This document shows, in pieces, positions 26,039 to 33,819 of a stretch of DNA of 64,000 bases. The DNA comes from CBDAQA01 sp965198865 (GTDB lineage: Bacteria; Planctomycetota; Phycisphaerae; Tepidisphaerales; Tepidisphaeraceae). The notes beneath the pieces were generated by a model. It ran no database searches. It was not told the origin of the DNA and saw only the letters and a program-made list of their open reading frames with translations. The position numbers and the translations under genes were made by a program. The number at the start of each line of letters is the position of its first letter. Within the stretch, counting starts at the first letter, position 1. The stretch covers positions 310,001 to 374,000 of the forward strand of contig CBDAQA010000018.1 of the NCBI GenBank assembly GCA_965198865.1. The letters run 5' to 3'.

Positions 26039-29000
26039 TCACGCCTCGATCGCCGCCAGCATCTTCCCCACCCGCTGAACCGACACCGGCACCGACGTCT
26101 TCAGCTCCTGCGCGAACAGCGACACGCGCAGCTCCTGCATCGTCCACCAGACCGTGACCAGCTGCGGGTCGGACCGCCCCCGCGCCGCCAGCGCCGCCCG
26201 CCGCTCGACGTACCCGCGCTCCAGCGGCCGCACCTCGCCCAGGTGCAGCTGGTCCCGCGGCAGCCCCGCGTTCAGCAGCTTCGTCACGCGGATCTGCAAC
26301 GCCTTCAGGTACCGCGGCAACCGCGGCAGCCACGCCGGCGGCGCGGCCGACAGGAACCCCTTGGGCATCAGCCAGCCCAACTGCTGTCGCGCATCGCCCA
26401 CCGAGTCCAACAGCAACGGCGGATAATCCCGGCCCAGCGTCGCCCGCAGCGGCGCGTAGATCGACAGCGACTCGAACGCGATCCGGTTCAGCTCCCGCGC
26501 TGCCGTCGACAGCCGCAGCCACCCGTCGCGGGCCACGGTGATGAACGCCTCGTGCGTGCGGATGTCGGTCGCATCCGCGAACAGCGCCCGGTCCACGGCC
26601 GCCGCCACGATCTGCTGCTTCAGCTCCGCCCACGTCCCCAGCGGTTTGTAGGCCCGCGTCATCTCCTCCACGTGGTCGAACCCCCGCGCCAGCTGCCGCA
26701 GTTCCGGCTCCATCTGCACCATGAACAGCCGCCGCACGCCCGCCCGGTTCGCCAGGATCGACGCCTCCCGGCTGTCCATCACCCGCATGTCGACCGTGGT
26801 GCCGTTGTCGACCAGCGCCGGGTACCCGCTGAACGTCGCCCCGCCCCGGCGGATCTCCACCCGCTCCGGCAGGTCGCCAAAATCCCAGCGCGTCAGCTTC
26901 TCCCGCGCGTACTCCTTCGGCGGCAGCGCCGCGAAGCTCTCCCGCGCCTTCACGCCCAGCTGCGACCGCAGCCTATTCAGGTCGCGCCCCTCCGCCACCA
27001 CCTTCCCGGCCCCGTCGGTCACGCGGAAGTGCATCCGCAAAAACTTCGGCAGCGCCTCCACGTCGAACATCGATGGCGGGATCACCTCGCCCACGACCTT
27101 CCCCAGCTGGAACGCGATGGCCTCGTGGAACGGCGCGTTGCGTCCCGCCCCGGCCGTCCCCGCGATCGCCCGCGCCGCCGCGTCCGGCGCCGGCACCAGC
27201 CGCGTCCGCAGCCCCTTCGGCAGCGTGCGGATCAGCTCCACCACCTTGTCGCGCAACATCCCGGGAACCAACCAGTCGAACGGCCCGGCCGGCACCTGGT
27301 TCAGCAGCGCCAGCGGGATCGTCGCCGTCACGCCGTCGTCGCTGCGGCCGGCGTCGTACACGTACGTCAGCGGGACCGTCAGCGATCCCACCTTCAACTC
27401 GTCCGGATAGTCGGCCGCCCGCACCTCGGCCGTCTCCGCCCGCGACACGTCCGCCAGGGACATGAACAGCAGCCGCTCGTCCCGCCGCTCCGCCTCGCGC
27501 CGCCACCGCTCGAACAGCGGGCCGTTGTACATCTCCTCCCGCGGCAGGATGCGGTCGTAGAACGCGAACCGCTGCAGCACGTCGGCCACCAGGTCGCGCC
27601 GCCGCGCCTTCGCCTCCAGCGTCGCCACCTGGTGCAGCAGGTCCAGGTTGTGCTTCAGGAACGGGGCCGGTGTGCGGAAGTCGCCCTCGACCAGCGCGTG
27701 GTGGATGAAGATCTCCCGGCTCGTCCGCGGGTCGATCGGCCCGTACGGCACCGTCCGGTGCGGCACCAGCACCAGCCCCCGCAGCGACACCCGCTCGCCC
27801 GCCGTCACGTCGGCCCGGGCCGCGTTCCACTGCGGGTCGGTGTAGTTCCGCTTGATCAGGTGCGGCGCCGCCCGCTCGATCCACTCCGGCGTCACCCGGG
27901 CGTTCGTCCGCGCGTACAGCTTCGCCGTCTCCACCAGCTCCGCCGCCATCACCCAGTCGGGCTTCCGCTTGAACAGCACCGACCCGGGGAAGATGAAGAA
28001 CTTCGCCCCCCGCGTGCCGGCGTACTCGCCCGTGTCGGTCTTGTTCCCCACGTTGCTCAGCAGGCCCGTCAACAGCGCGCGATGCACCCGATCCGGACCG
28101 GCCGGGTTGTCGTTCAGCTTCCAGCCCAGGTCGGCCACCACGCCGTGGATCTGGTCGTAGACGTCGCTCCACTCCCGCAGCCGGTTGTAGCTCAAGAATT
28201 GGTTCTTCAACTGCTTCCGCAGCTGGCTGTGGCTGCAGTTCTTCCGCTTCTCCTGGAAGAACGCCCACAGCTTCAGGTAGCCGAGGAAGTCGCTGCCCTC
28301 ATCGACGAACTGCCGGTGCGCCTCGTCCGCCACCTGCGCTTTATCGCTCGGCCGATCGCGCACGTCCTGCACGCTCAAACCTGCTGCGATGATGCACACC
28401 TCGTCCAGGCAGTTCTCGCGCTCGGCCGCCAGGATCATCCGCCCGATCCGCGGGTCCACAGGCAGCCGCCCCAGGTGCCTGCCCAGCTGCGTCAGCTCGT
28501 TCTCGTCGTCCACCGCCCCCAGTTCGTGCAGCGTGAGATACCCGTCGCGGATGAGGCGCGGGTCCGGCCGTTCCACGAACGGGAACGTCTCGATGTCGCC
28601 CAGCCGCGCCCACTTCATCTGCAGGATGACCGCCGCCAGGTTCGTCCGCAGGATCTCCGGCTCGGTGAACCGCGGCCGCCCCTCGAATTCCTCCTGCGAG
28701 TACAGCCGGATGCACACGCCCTCCGCCACGCGCCCGCATCTCCCTTTGCGTTGGTCGGCGCTCGCCTGCGAGATCGGCTCGATCGGCAGCCGCTGCACCT
28801 TGGTCCGCGCGCTGTACCGGCTGATCCGCGCCAGCCCCGTGTCGACCACGTACCGGATGCCCGGCACCGTCAGCGACGTCTCAGCGACGTTTGTCGCCAG
28901 CACGATCCGCCGCTTGCCGTGCGGCTTGAACACCGCCTGCTGCTCCGCCGCCGACAGCCGCGCGTATAGCGGCAGGATCTCCGTCGACGGCGGGTGGTGC

Positions 29001-29953
29001 TTCCGCAGTTCCTCCGCCGCCTCGCGGATCTCGCGCTCGCCGCTCAGGAACACCAGCACGTCACCGCTGCCCAGCTTCGCCAGTTCCGCCACCGCTTCCA
29101 CGATCGCGTCGGCCTGCTCGCGTTCGTCCTCCAGGTCCTCCGGATCGTCGCTCTTCAACGGCCGGTACAGCACGTCCACCGGGTACGTCCGGCCCGACAC
29201 CATGATGATCGGTGCCCCCTCGAAGTGCTTGCTGAACCGCTCCGGGTCGATCGTGGCCGACGTGACGATCACCTTCAGGTCCGGCCGCTGCGGCAGCAGC
29301 TGCTTGATGTACCCCAGGAGGAAGTCGATGTTCAGCGACCGCTCGTGCGCCTCGTCGATGATGAGCGTGTCGTACTGCTCCAGCAGCCGGTCGCTCTGCA
29401 CCTCGGCCAGCAGGATGCCGTCGGTCATCACCTTGACGAACGTCTCGTCGCTCGTTTTGTCGCCAAATCGCACCTTGTAGCCGACCGTTCGGCCCAAGGT
29501 GGACGACAGCTCGTCCGCGATCCGCTGCGCCACGCTGCGCGCCGCGATCCGCCGCGGCTGCGTGTGCCCGATCATCCCGTCCACGCCGCGGCCCAGCTCC
29601 AGGCAGATCTTCGGCAGCTGCGTCGTCTTCCCCGACCCGGTCTCGCCGCAGATGATGACGACCTGATTGGCCGCGATCGCATCGGCGATCTCGCCGCGTT
29701 TGAGCACGACCGGCAGGTCGTCCGGAAACGTCGGCCGCGGCCGACCGTGGTACCGCCGCTTGCGGGACTCGATCGACCGCTCGATGTCGGCGGCCACGGA
29801 GGCCAGTAGCTTCTCCGCCGGCCGCCCCTGCGCCGCCATCTGCTCCGCGCGGCGGATCCGGTCGCCCAGCGCCCGCCGGTCGCGCCCCGGGCAGTCGGCC
29901 AGAGCGGCCATCAGCCGCTCGTAGATGGTTGATTGTTCAGTCGTGTCCGGCAT
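26039..29953 (-). CDS. hrpA: ATP-dependent RNA helicase HrpA (DEAH box)
   Basis: 1304 residues, the HrpA length. Helicase motifs in order: GETGSGKT (about 103-110), TQPRRIAARSVAQRIA, DEAHERSLNIDFLLG, TSATIDPERFSKHF, VLVFLSGEREIREA, LATNVAETSLTVPGI and the QRKGRCGRVAEG motif VI. The helicase-associated, OB-fold and a long C-terminal DUF3418-type region follow. DEAH/RHA helicases of this type remodel RNA and, in E. coli, resolve stalled ribosomes. The start at 29953 is preferred because upstream sequence in the same frame overlaps the divergent YidR-like gene. Confidence 0.95.
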   Translation of the reverse strand: MPDTTEQSTIYERLMAALADCPGRDRRALGDRIRRAEQMAAQGRPAEKLLASVAADIERSIESRKRRYHGRPRPTFPDDLPVVLKRGEIADAIAANQVVIICGETGSGKTTQLPKICLELGRGVDGMIGHTQPRRIAARSVAQRIADELSSTLGRTVGYKVRFGDKTSDETFVKVMTDGILLAEVQSDRLLEQYDTLIIDEAHERSLNIDFLLGYIKQLLPQRPDLKVIVTSATIDPERFSKHFEGAPIIMVSGRTYPVDVLYRPLKSDDPEDLEDEREQADAIVEAVAELAKLGSGDVLVFLSGEREIREAAEELRKHHPPSTEILPLYARLSAAEQQAVFKPHGKRRIVLATNVAETSLTVPGIRYVVDTGLARISRYSARTKVQRLPIEPISQASADQRKGRCGRVAEGVCIRLYSQEEFEGRPRFTEPEILRTNLAAVILQMKWARLGDIETFPFVERPDPRLIRDGYLTLHELGAVDDENELTQLGRHLGRLPVDPRIGRMILAAERENCLDEVCIIAAGLSVQDVRDRPSDKAQVADEAHRQFVDEGSDFLGYLKLWAFFQEKRKNCSHSQLRKQLKNQFLSYNRLREWSDVYDQIHGVVADLGWKLNDNPAGPDRVHRALLTGLLSNVGNKTDTGEYAGTRGAKFFIFPGSVLFKRKPDWVMAAELVETAKLYARTNARVTPEWIERAAPHLIKRNYTDPQWNAARADVTAGERVSLRGLVLVPHRTVPYGPIDPRTSREIFIHHALVEGDFRTPAPFLKHNLDLLHQVATLEAKARRRDLVADVLQRFAFYDRILPREEMYNGPLFERWRREAERRDERLLFMSLADVSRAETAEVRAADYPDELKVGSLTVPLTYVYDAGRSDDGVTATIPLALLNQVPAGPFDWLVPGMLRDKVVELIRTLPKGLRTRLVPAPDAAARAIAGTAGAGRNAPFHEAIAFQLGKVVGEVIPPSMFDVEALPKFLRMHFRVTDGAGKVVAEGRDLNRLRSQLGVKARESFAALPPKEYAREKLTRWDFGDLPERVEIRRGGATFSGYPALVDNGTTVDMRVMDSREASILANRAGVRRLFMVQMEPELRQLARGFDHVEEMTRAYKPLGTWAELKQQIVAAAVDRALFADATDIRTHEAFITVARDGWLRLSTAARELNRIAFESLSIYAPLRATLGRDYPPLLLDSVGDARQQLGWLMPKGFLSAAPPAWLPRLPRYLKALQIRVTKLLNAGLPRDQLHLGEVRPLERGYVERRAALAARGRSDPQLVTVWWTMQELRVSLFAQELKTSVPVSVQRVGKMLAAIEA

Positions 29954-29998
29954 ATTCGAGCCGCATTGTAGGGGCGGCGTCCGGCCGCCCAAGCGGAC

Positions 29999-31267
29999 AT
30001 GGAACGCCAGCTCACCACCGCCACCCACGGCCACGTCCTGACCAACGTGAACGTCTGGTCGCCCGACTCGCAGTGGATCGTCTACGACGTCCGCTCCGAC
30101 CCCGCCGGCAGCGTGTTCGACGGACACCGCATCGAGCGGGTGCACGTCGATACCGGCGACGTGCAGGTGCTCTACGAGGCCCGCGACGGCGCCCACTGCG
30201 GCGTGGTGACCGCGCATCCCGTGCGGGACGCCGTCGTCTTCGTCCTTGGCCCTGAGAGGCCGACGCCCGATTGGTCTTACGCGCCGGACCACCGCCAAGG
30301 GGTCTTCGTCAATAAAGCCGCCGATGGCATCGGCGGTCTTTTCGTGGCTGACGGCAGACCGCCGATGCCATCGGCGGCTTTATTCGGGCCGCCCTCGAAC
30401 CTCGACGCACGCGACCTGGTGCCGCCATTCACGCCAGGCGCCTTGCGTGGCGGGTCGCACGTCCACGTCGTTAGCCCGACAGGTCGCCGGGTCAGCTTTA
30501 CGTACGAAGATGCCGTCGCCCCATTCTCGGGCAGGAGGGGTGTGGCCATCACCGACATCAGGGGCGACCGTGGGCGAATCGTGCAGGTCCCAAGGGCTCA
30601 CCCGCGCAATCACAACGGCATTGGGTACTCGCTGGTCGTCACCAACCTGACGGCAAACCCCGTCCCCGGCTCCGACCAGATCGACCGCGCCGCCGAGGAA
30701 TGCTGGATCGACGACCGGACGTTGGCCGTTCAGGGCCGCGTGACCGGCGCCGACGGGTCGCAGCATTGGGAGGTGTTCGCCATCGACCTGCCCGACGACC
30801 TGACGACAGCCACCCCCGGTACGGTCGACAGTTGGCCCACGCCGCCGATCGGCACGGTGCAGCGACGGCTCACATGGACAACGGGTCTGGCGACGACGCC
30901 GCGCCACTGGCTGCGTCCGTCGCCGGACGGGTCGCGGGTGGCGTTCCTGATGGCCGACGCCGCCGGCGTCGTGCAGTTGTGGACCGCGCCCTCGGCCGGC
31001 GGCCCGATCGCGCAGGTGACCGGCAACCCCCGGCCGATCGCGTCGGCGTTCACGTGGACGCCGGACGGCCGACACGTCGCCCACGCGATGGACGGCAGCG
31101 TGTGCCTGACTGACTCGTTCGCCGGCACGACGGTTCGGTTGACCGACCGGGCCGCCGGCCCGCCGCGGCCGGAGGCGTGCGTCGTCTCGCCGGACGGCCG
31201 GCGGGTCGCGTTCGTCCGCACCGTCGGCGAGTGGAACCAGCTGTTCGCGGTCGATGTGGCGGGTTAG
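29999..31267 (+). CDS. YidR-like (DUF3748) beta-propeller protein carrying a repeat insertion
   Basis: 422 residues. The N-terminus (HVLTNVNVWSPDSQWIVYDV, then VLYEARDGAHCGVVTAHP) and the block LRGGSHVHVVSPTGRRVSFTYED agree with the YidR/DUF3748 family as I remember it. WD40/TolB-like repeats follow (SPDGSRVAFLMAD, TPDGRHVAHAMDG, SPDGRRVAFVRT). Function is unknown in E. coli. Residues 105-129 (NKAADGIGGLFVADGRPPMP and the following SAALF) are encoded by a perfect 29-bp inverted repeat and interrupt the family-typical join between RQGVFV and SNLDARDL. It is divergent from hrpA with 45 bases between. Confidence 0.78.
   Translation: MERQLTTATHGHVLTNVNVWSPDSQWIVYDVRSDPAGSVFDGHRIERVHVDTGDVQVLYEARDGAHCGVVTAHPVRDAVVFVLGPERPTPDWSYAPDHRQGVFVNKAADGIGGLFVADGRPPMPSAALFGPPSNLDARDLVPPFTPGALRGGSHVHVVSPTGRRVSFTYEDAVAPFSGRRGVAITDIRGDRGRIVQVPRAHPRNHNGIGYSLVVTNLTANPVPGSDQIDRAAEECWIDDRTLAVQGRVTGADGSQHWEVFAIDLPDDLTTATPGTVDSWPTPPIGTVQRRLTWTTGLATTPRHWLRPSPDGSRVAFLMADAAGVVQLWTAPSAGGPIAQVTGNPRPIASAFTWTPDGRHVAHAMDGSVCLTDSFAGTTVRLTDRAAGPPRPEACVVSPDGRRVAFVRTVGEWNQLFAVDVAG
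30311..30384. repeat. Perfect 29-bp inverted repeat inside the YidR-like gene (family G)
   Basis: Arms 30311-30339 and 30356-30384 are exactly complementary, with a 16-base loop. Each arm contains GCCGCCGATGGCATCGGCGG, itself almost palindromic. It is read through in frame as about 25 codons without a stop. Confidence 0.93.
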
Positions 31268-31279
31268 AGTTGACGCGAT

Positions 31280-31483
31280 ATGACGGTGACGCTGGACCTG
31301 CCCGACGACTGGGACGACTTGGAACTGCCGCCGGCCGTGGCCGGCCGCCTGCACGCGTTGCTCGACCGTCAGGAGGCGGGCGATCCGCTCACGCCGGCCG
31401 AGCGGGCCGAGGCCGGTGGACTGGTCGACATGGCCGAGATGCTCACGCTCCTTCGCCTCCGGCGCGAGCGGAGCCGTCCGTGA
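31280..31483 (+). CDS. Small acidic protein upstream of an HNH nuclease
   Basis: 67 residues (MTVTLDLPDDWDDLELPPAV...). The second half is helical and charged (LTPAERAEAGGLVDMAEMLT). The final stop overlaps the GTG start of the HNH gene by GTGA, so the two are coupled. The size, acidic nature and coupling recall antitoxin or immunity-type partners of nucleases, but I recognise no family and do not claim that function. Confidence 0.6.
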   Translation: MTVTLDLPDDWDDLELPPAVAGRLHALLDRQEAGDPLTPAERAEAGGLVDMAEMLTLLRLRRERSRP

Positions 31484-31893
31484 GGTCGATCCCGGCCGCC
31501 GTGCGGGCTGCCGTCGTCGTCAGGGCCGACAACCGCTGCGAGTACTGCGGGCCGGCGCAAGCGGGGCAGGAGGCCACGTTCCACGTCGATCACGTGATCC
31601 CCGTCGTGGCCGGGGGCCCGACACGCCTGGGGAACCTGGCGTTGGCCTGCGTCGGCTGCTCGCTGTTCAAAGGGGCGCGGCGGACGGCGACCGACGCCGT
31701 GACCGGGGCCGACGTGTTGCTGTTCAACCCGCGGCGACAGCGATGGCGTACGCACTTCCGCCGGGACGACGTCACGGCAGTCGGCCGCACGCGGGTCGGC
31801 CGGGCGACCGTGGCCGCCCTGCGGATGAATCGGCCGACCATCCTGGCGATCCGTCGTGAAGAGGCGGCCCGCGGCCGCCATCCGCACGTCTGA
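31480..31893 (+). CDS. HNH endonuclease
   Basis: 137 residues from the GTG at 31480 that overlaps the preceding stop. The fold markers are RADNRCEYCG, then HVDHVIPVVAGGPTRLGNLALACVGCS, with K in SLFKGARR: two CxxC zinc pairs surround the HNH His-Asp-His core. Stand-alone HNH proteins of this size are common in planctomycetes and cyanobacteria and may nick or cut DNA; the target is unknown. The frame stays open upstream to 31177, but that part is the shadow of neighbouring genes. Confidence 0.88.
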   Translation: MRSIPAAVRAAVVVRADNRCEYCGPAQAGQEATFHVDHVIPVVAGGPTRLGNLALACVGCSLFKGARRTATDAVTGADVLLFNPRRQRWRTHFRRDDVTAVGRTRVGRATVAALRMNRPTILAIRREEAARGRHPHV

Positions 31894-31900
31894 CTGCTCG

Positions 31901-32275
31901 TCACCCCCGAGTCGCCCGCTCGAACGCCGCGGCGTTCTCGCCCAGCAGCGCTTCCAACTGGACCTGCAGATCCCGGTACGCCCGCAAGACGGCGGTGCCC
32001 AACTCGGTCACCTGCGTGCCGCCGCCGTGCTTGCCGCCGGTGGCGGTCGTCACCAGCGGGCCGGCCCAGCGCTTGTTCATCGCGTCGGTCAGCAGCCACG
32101 CCCGCCGGTAGCTGAAGCGCAGCCGCCGCGCCGCTTCGGACAGCGACCCGCACGCCGCGATCTGCTCCAGCAGGTCGGCCCCGGCCTCGGTGAGCGCGGC
32201 GGAGCCGTTGGACTCGACCCAAAGCTTGCCGCGCAGCTGCGGCAACGCCGGGGGGTTGGTCGGTGTGCGGGCCAT
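31901..32275 (-). CDS. ModE-like winged-helix regulator (DNA-binding domain only)
   Basis: 124 residues. The pattern LRGKLWVESNGSAALTEAGADLLEQIAACGSLSEAARRLRFSYRRAWLLTDAMNKRW matches the N-terminal DNA-binding domain of ModE and related LysR-type molybdate regulators. It has the glycine-rich segment TATGGKHGGGTQVTELGTAVL. The molybdate-binding MOP domains are absent, so it is the short form. A small membrane protein gene lies three bases upstream on the same strand. No modABC or molybdopterin genes are visible here, so the regulon is unknown. Confidence 0.85.
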   Translation of the reverse strand: MARTPTNPPALPQLRGKLWVESNGSAALTEAGADLLEQIAACGSLSEAARRLRFSYRRAWLLTDAMNKRWAGPLVTTATGGKHGGGTQVTELGTAVLRAYRDLQVQLEALLGENAAAFERATRG

Positions 32276-32278
32276 TCG

Positions 32279-32620
32279 TCACGCGGCTTTGTACGCCAGC
32301 CACACGCCGTAGGCGATGGCGAACAGCCCGCCGACGTCGACGGCGGCCATTGGGTAAATCTTCCGCTGCCAGTCTCCAGCCAGCGACACGGCCATCCACG
32401 GGCCGAGGACGACCACCAGCACCCAGGCGACCCAGCGGTGGTCGATCGTCAGCAGCGGGGTCAGCGCGAAGCCGATCACGCCCAGCCCGCCCCAGGCGAG
32501 CAGGACGTACGCGGGCACGGTCTTGCCGGTGTAGCGGACGTAGGCGAGCAGGGCGGCGCTGAGCAGGAAGCTTCCCGCCAAGATGTAGAACAGCACGCGG
32601 GCGGTGGCGATCTCTTTCAT
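32279..32620 (-). CDS. Small four-helix membrane protein
   Basis: 113 residues with four hydrophobic segments (VLFYILAGSFLLSAALLAYV; AYVLLAWGGLGVIGFALTPL; WVAWVLVVVLGPWMAVSLAG; AAVDVGGLFAIAYGVWLAY). It is in the same direction as the ModE-like gene, three bases upstream of it, so the two probably share a transcript. No family recognised. The tight linkage to a molybdate-type regulator is the only functional hint. Confidence 0.7.
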   Translation of the reverse strand: MKEIATARVLFYILAGSFLLSAALLAYVRYTGKTVPAYVLLAWGGLGVIGFALTPLLTIDHRWVAWVLVVVLGPWMAVSLAGDWQRKIYPMAAVDVGGLFAIAYGVWLAYKAA

Positions 32621-32645
32621 CGCGGCAGCGTACGCGGCGGGGCCA

Positions 32646-33146
32646 TTATCGGTAATTGTTGAACTGGATCGGAATCTCCGGCGGGTTCTCCTTCAGGTAC
32701 TTCTGCACCGCCTGCAGGTCGTCTCTTTTCGCCCCGCTCACGCGCAGCGCCTCACCCTGAATGCTGGCGGTCACCTTCAGTTTCAGGTCCTTGATTGCCT
32801 TCTGGATGCTCTTGGCCGTGTCGCGGTCGATGCCGCTCTTGAGCTTGGCCTTCTGGCGGACCGTCTTGTGCGTCGCCTGCTCGAGCTTCTGGTAGTCGAG
32901 GCACTTGGAGTCGACGCCGCGCTTGATCATCTTCTCGACCAGCACGCGCTTGACCGCGTCCAGCTGCGAGTCGACGTCGGCGGTCAGCGTGATCTCCTTG
33001 TCCTTGTGGTTCACCTCGGAAATGCTGGCGGCGGTCCCCTTGAAATCGTACCGCGTCGTCACCTCCTTGATCGCCTGAGCCACGGCGTTGTCCAGCTCCT
33101 GCATGTTGATCTCGCTGACGATGTCGAAGGAGGCGTCGGATGGCAT
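32646..33146 (-). CDS. yajQ: YajQ-family nucleotide-binding protein
   Basis: 166 residues, full family length. The N-terminus (SFDIVSEINMQELDNAVAQA) and KEVTTRYDFKGTAASI are the YajQ signature. The repeated ferredoxin-like half follows (DKEITLTADVDSQLDAVKRV), ending LKENPPEIPIQFNNYR. YajQ proteins bind nucleotides, and some bind cyclic di-GMP and act with transcription factors. The longer frame to 33353 runs into an inverted repeat, so the ATG at 33146 is preferred. Confidence 0.93.
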   Translation of the reverse strand: MPSDASFDIVSEINMQELDNAVAQAIKEVTTRYDFKGTAASISEVNHKDKEITLTADVDSQLDAVKRVLVEKMIKRGVDSKCLDYQKLEQATHKTVRQKAKLKSGIDRDTAKSIQKAIKDLKLKVTASIQGEALRVSGAKRDDLQAVQKYLKENPPEIPIQFNNYR

Positions 33147-33192
33147 GCCGACAGGTTCGACAAGCGCGGCGGGCCTGTCAACGGGGGGCGCC

Positions 33193-33283
33193 AATGCAGA
33201 GTGATGAGTGCAGAGTGCAGCATGAAGGGCCTGCAGACCGTCTGCCGTTTTCATTCTGAATTCAGCACTCATCACTCTGCACT
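33193..33283. repeat. Imperfect inverted repeat (GCAGAGTGATGAGTGCAGAG type)
   Basis: GCAGAGTGATGAGTGC on the left (about 33196-33211) is exactly complementary to GCACTCATCACTCTGC on the right (about 33265-33280). The complementarity extends imperfectly inward to CATGAA/TTCATT. The loop is about 25 bases. It lies between yajQ and a small membrane-protein gene on the same strand. This is a further family, seen only once here. Confidence 0.8.
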
Positions 33284-33286
33284 TAC

Positions 33287-33583
33287 TTACCTGTGCAGCA
33301 GGTGCGCCACGATCCAACGGCGGGCGTGCAGCGCCCAGTGGCCGACGAACCACGACAGGAGGAACCAGGCGATCGCCGCGGTGCAGCCGGCCGAGGTGCG
33401 GCGGGCGTTGGGGTCGCGCACGGTCTTGGGGCCGAGGCGGTCGAGCAGGGGGCCGATCGGTTCGAACCGGCCGCGGACCAGCCGCAGCACGGCGATGAAC
33501 GCGCCCTCGATCAGGGTGCCCAGCACCAGCGACTGCAGGAGGTGCGGGAGGTGGTTCCAGGTGTCCATGTGGGCATCACGCAT
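33287..33583 (-). CDS. Small hydrophobic protein of unknown function
   Basis: 98 residues with two hydrophobic stretches (LVLGTLIEGAFIAVLRLV; CTAAIAWFLLSWFVGHWAL) and basic loops. It could start at 33583 or at the ATG at 33568. No family recognised. The stop overlaps the edge of an inverted repeat. Coding potential is moderate: composition fits, but support is only the length and hydrophobic pattern. Confidence 0.45.
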   Translation of the reverse strand: MRDAHMDTWNHLPHLLQSLVLGTLIEGAFIAVLRLVRGRFEPIGPLLDRLGPKTVRDPNARRTSAGCTAAIAWFLLSWFVGHWALHARRWIVAHLLHR

Positions 33584-33819
33584 CGCAGGAACGCGCCCGC
33601 CTATCCAACCGTTGCGGAGATGATCGGACGCTGGAACTGCCGGCGCCGCCGGAGCGTATCAAGCAGGCCTGCCGGTCGCCACGCGGCGCGCTACGCCGGC
33701 GTTTTCGGTCGCGACGGACGGGCCGGTTACGGCGGGGCGGGTTCGTGCCGAAGAGGGGTGAGTCGGCCCCGGTCGGACGTCCGGCCCGAGGTGCCGCCTT
33801 CTTCAACCGTGCAGGTCGC

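Noticed and set aside
30311..30384. CRISPR-type repeat
   Set aside because: The repeat is an inverted pair around one loop, not a series of direct repeats with spacers. None of the window's repeats forms an array.
33745..33819. GTG at 33745 as the start of the beta-helix protein
   Set aside because: Possible, but it would bury the LEPRR export signature further from the start; the ATG at 33820 puts it at residue 8. Left open rather than excluded.
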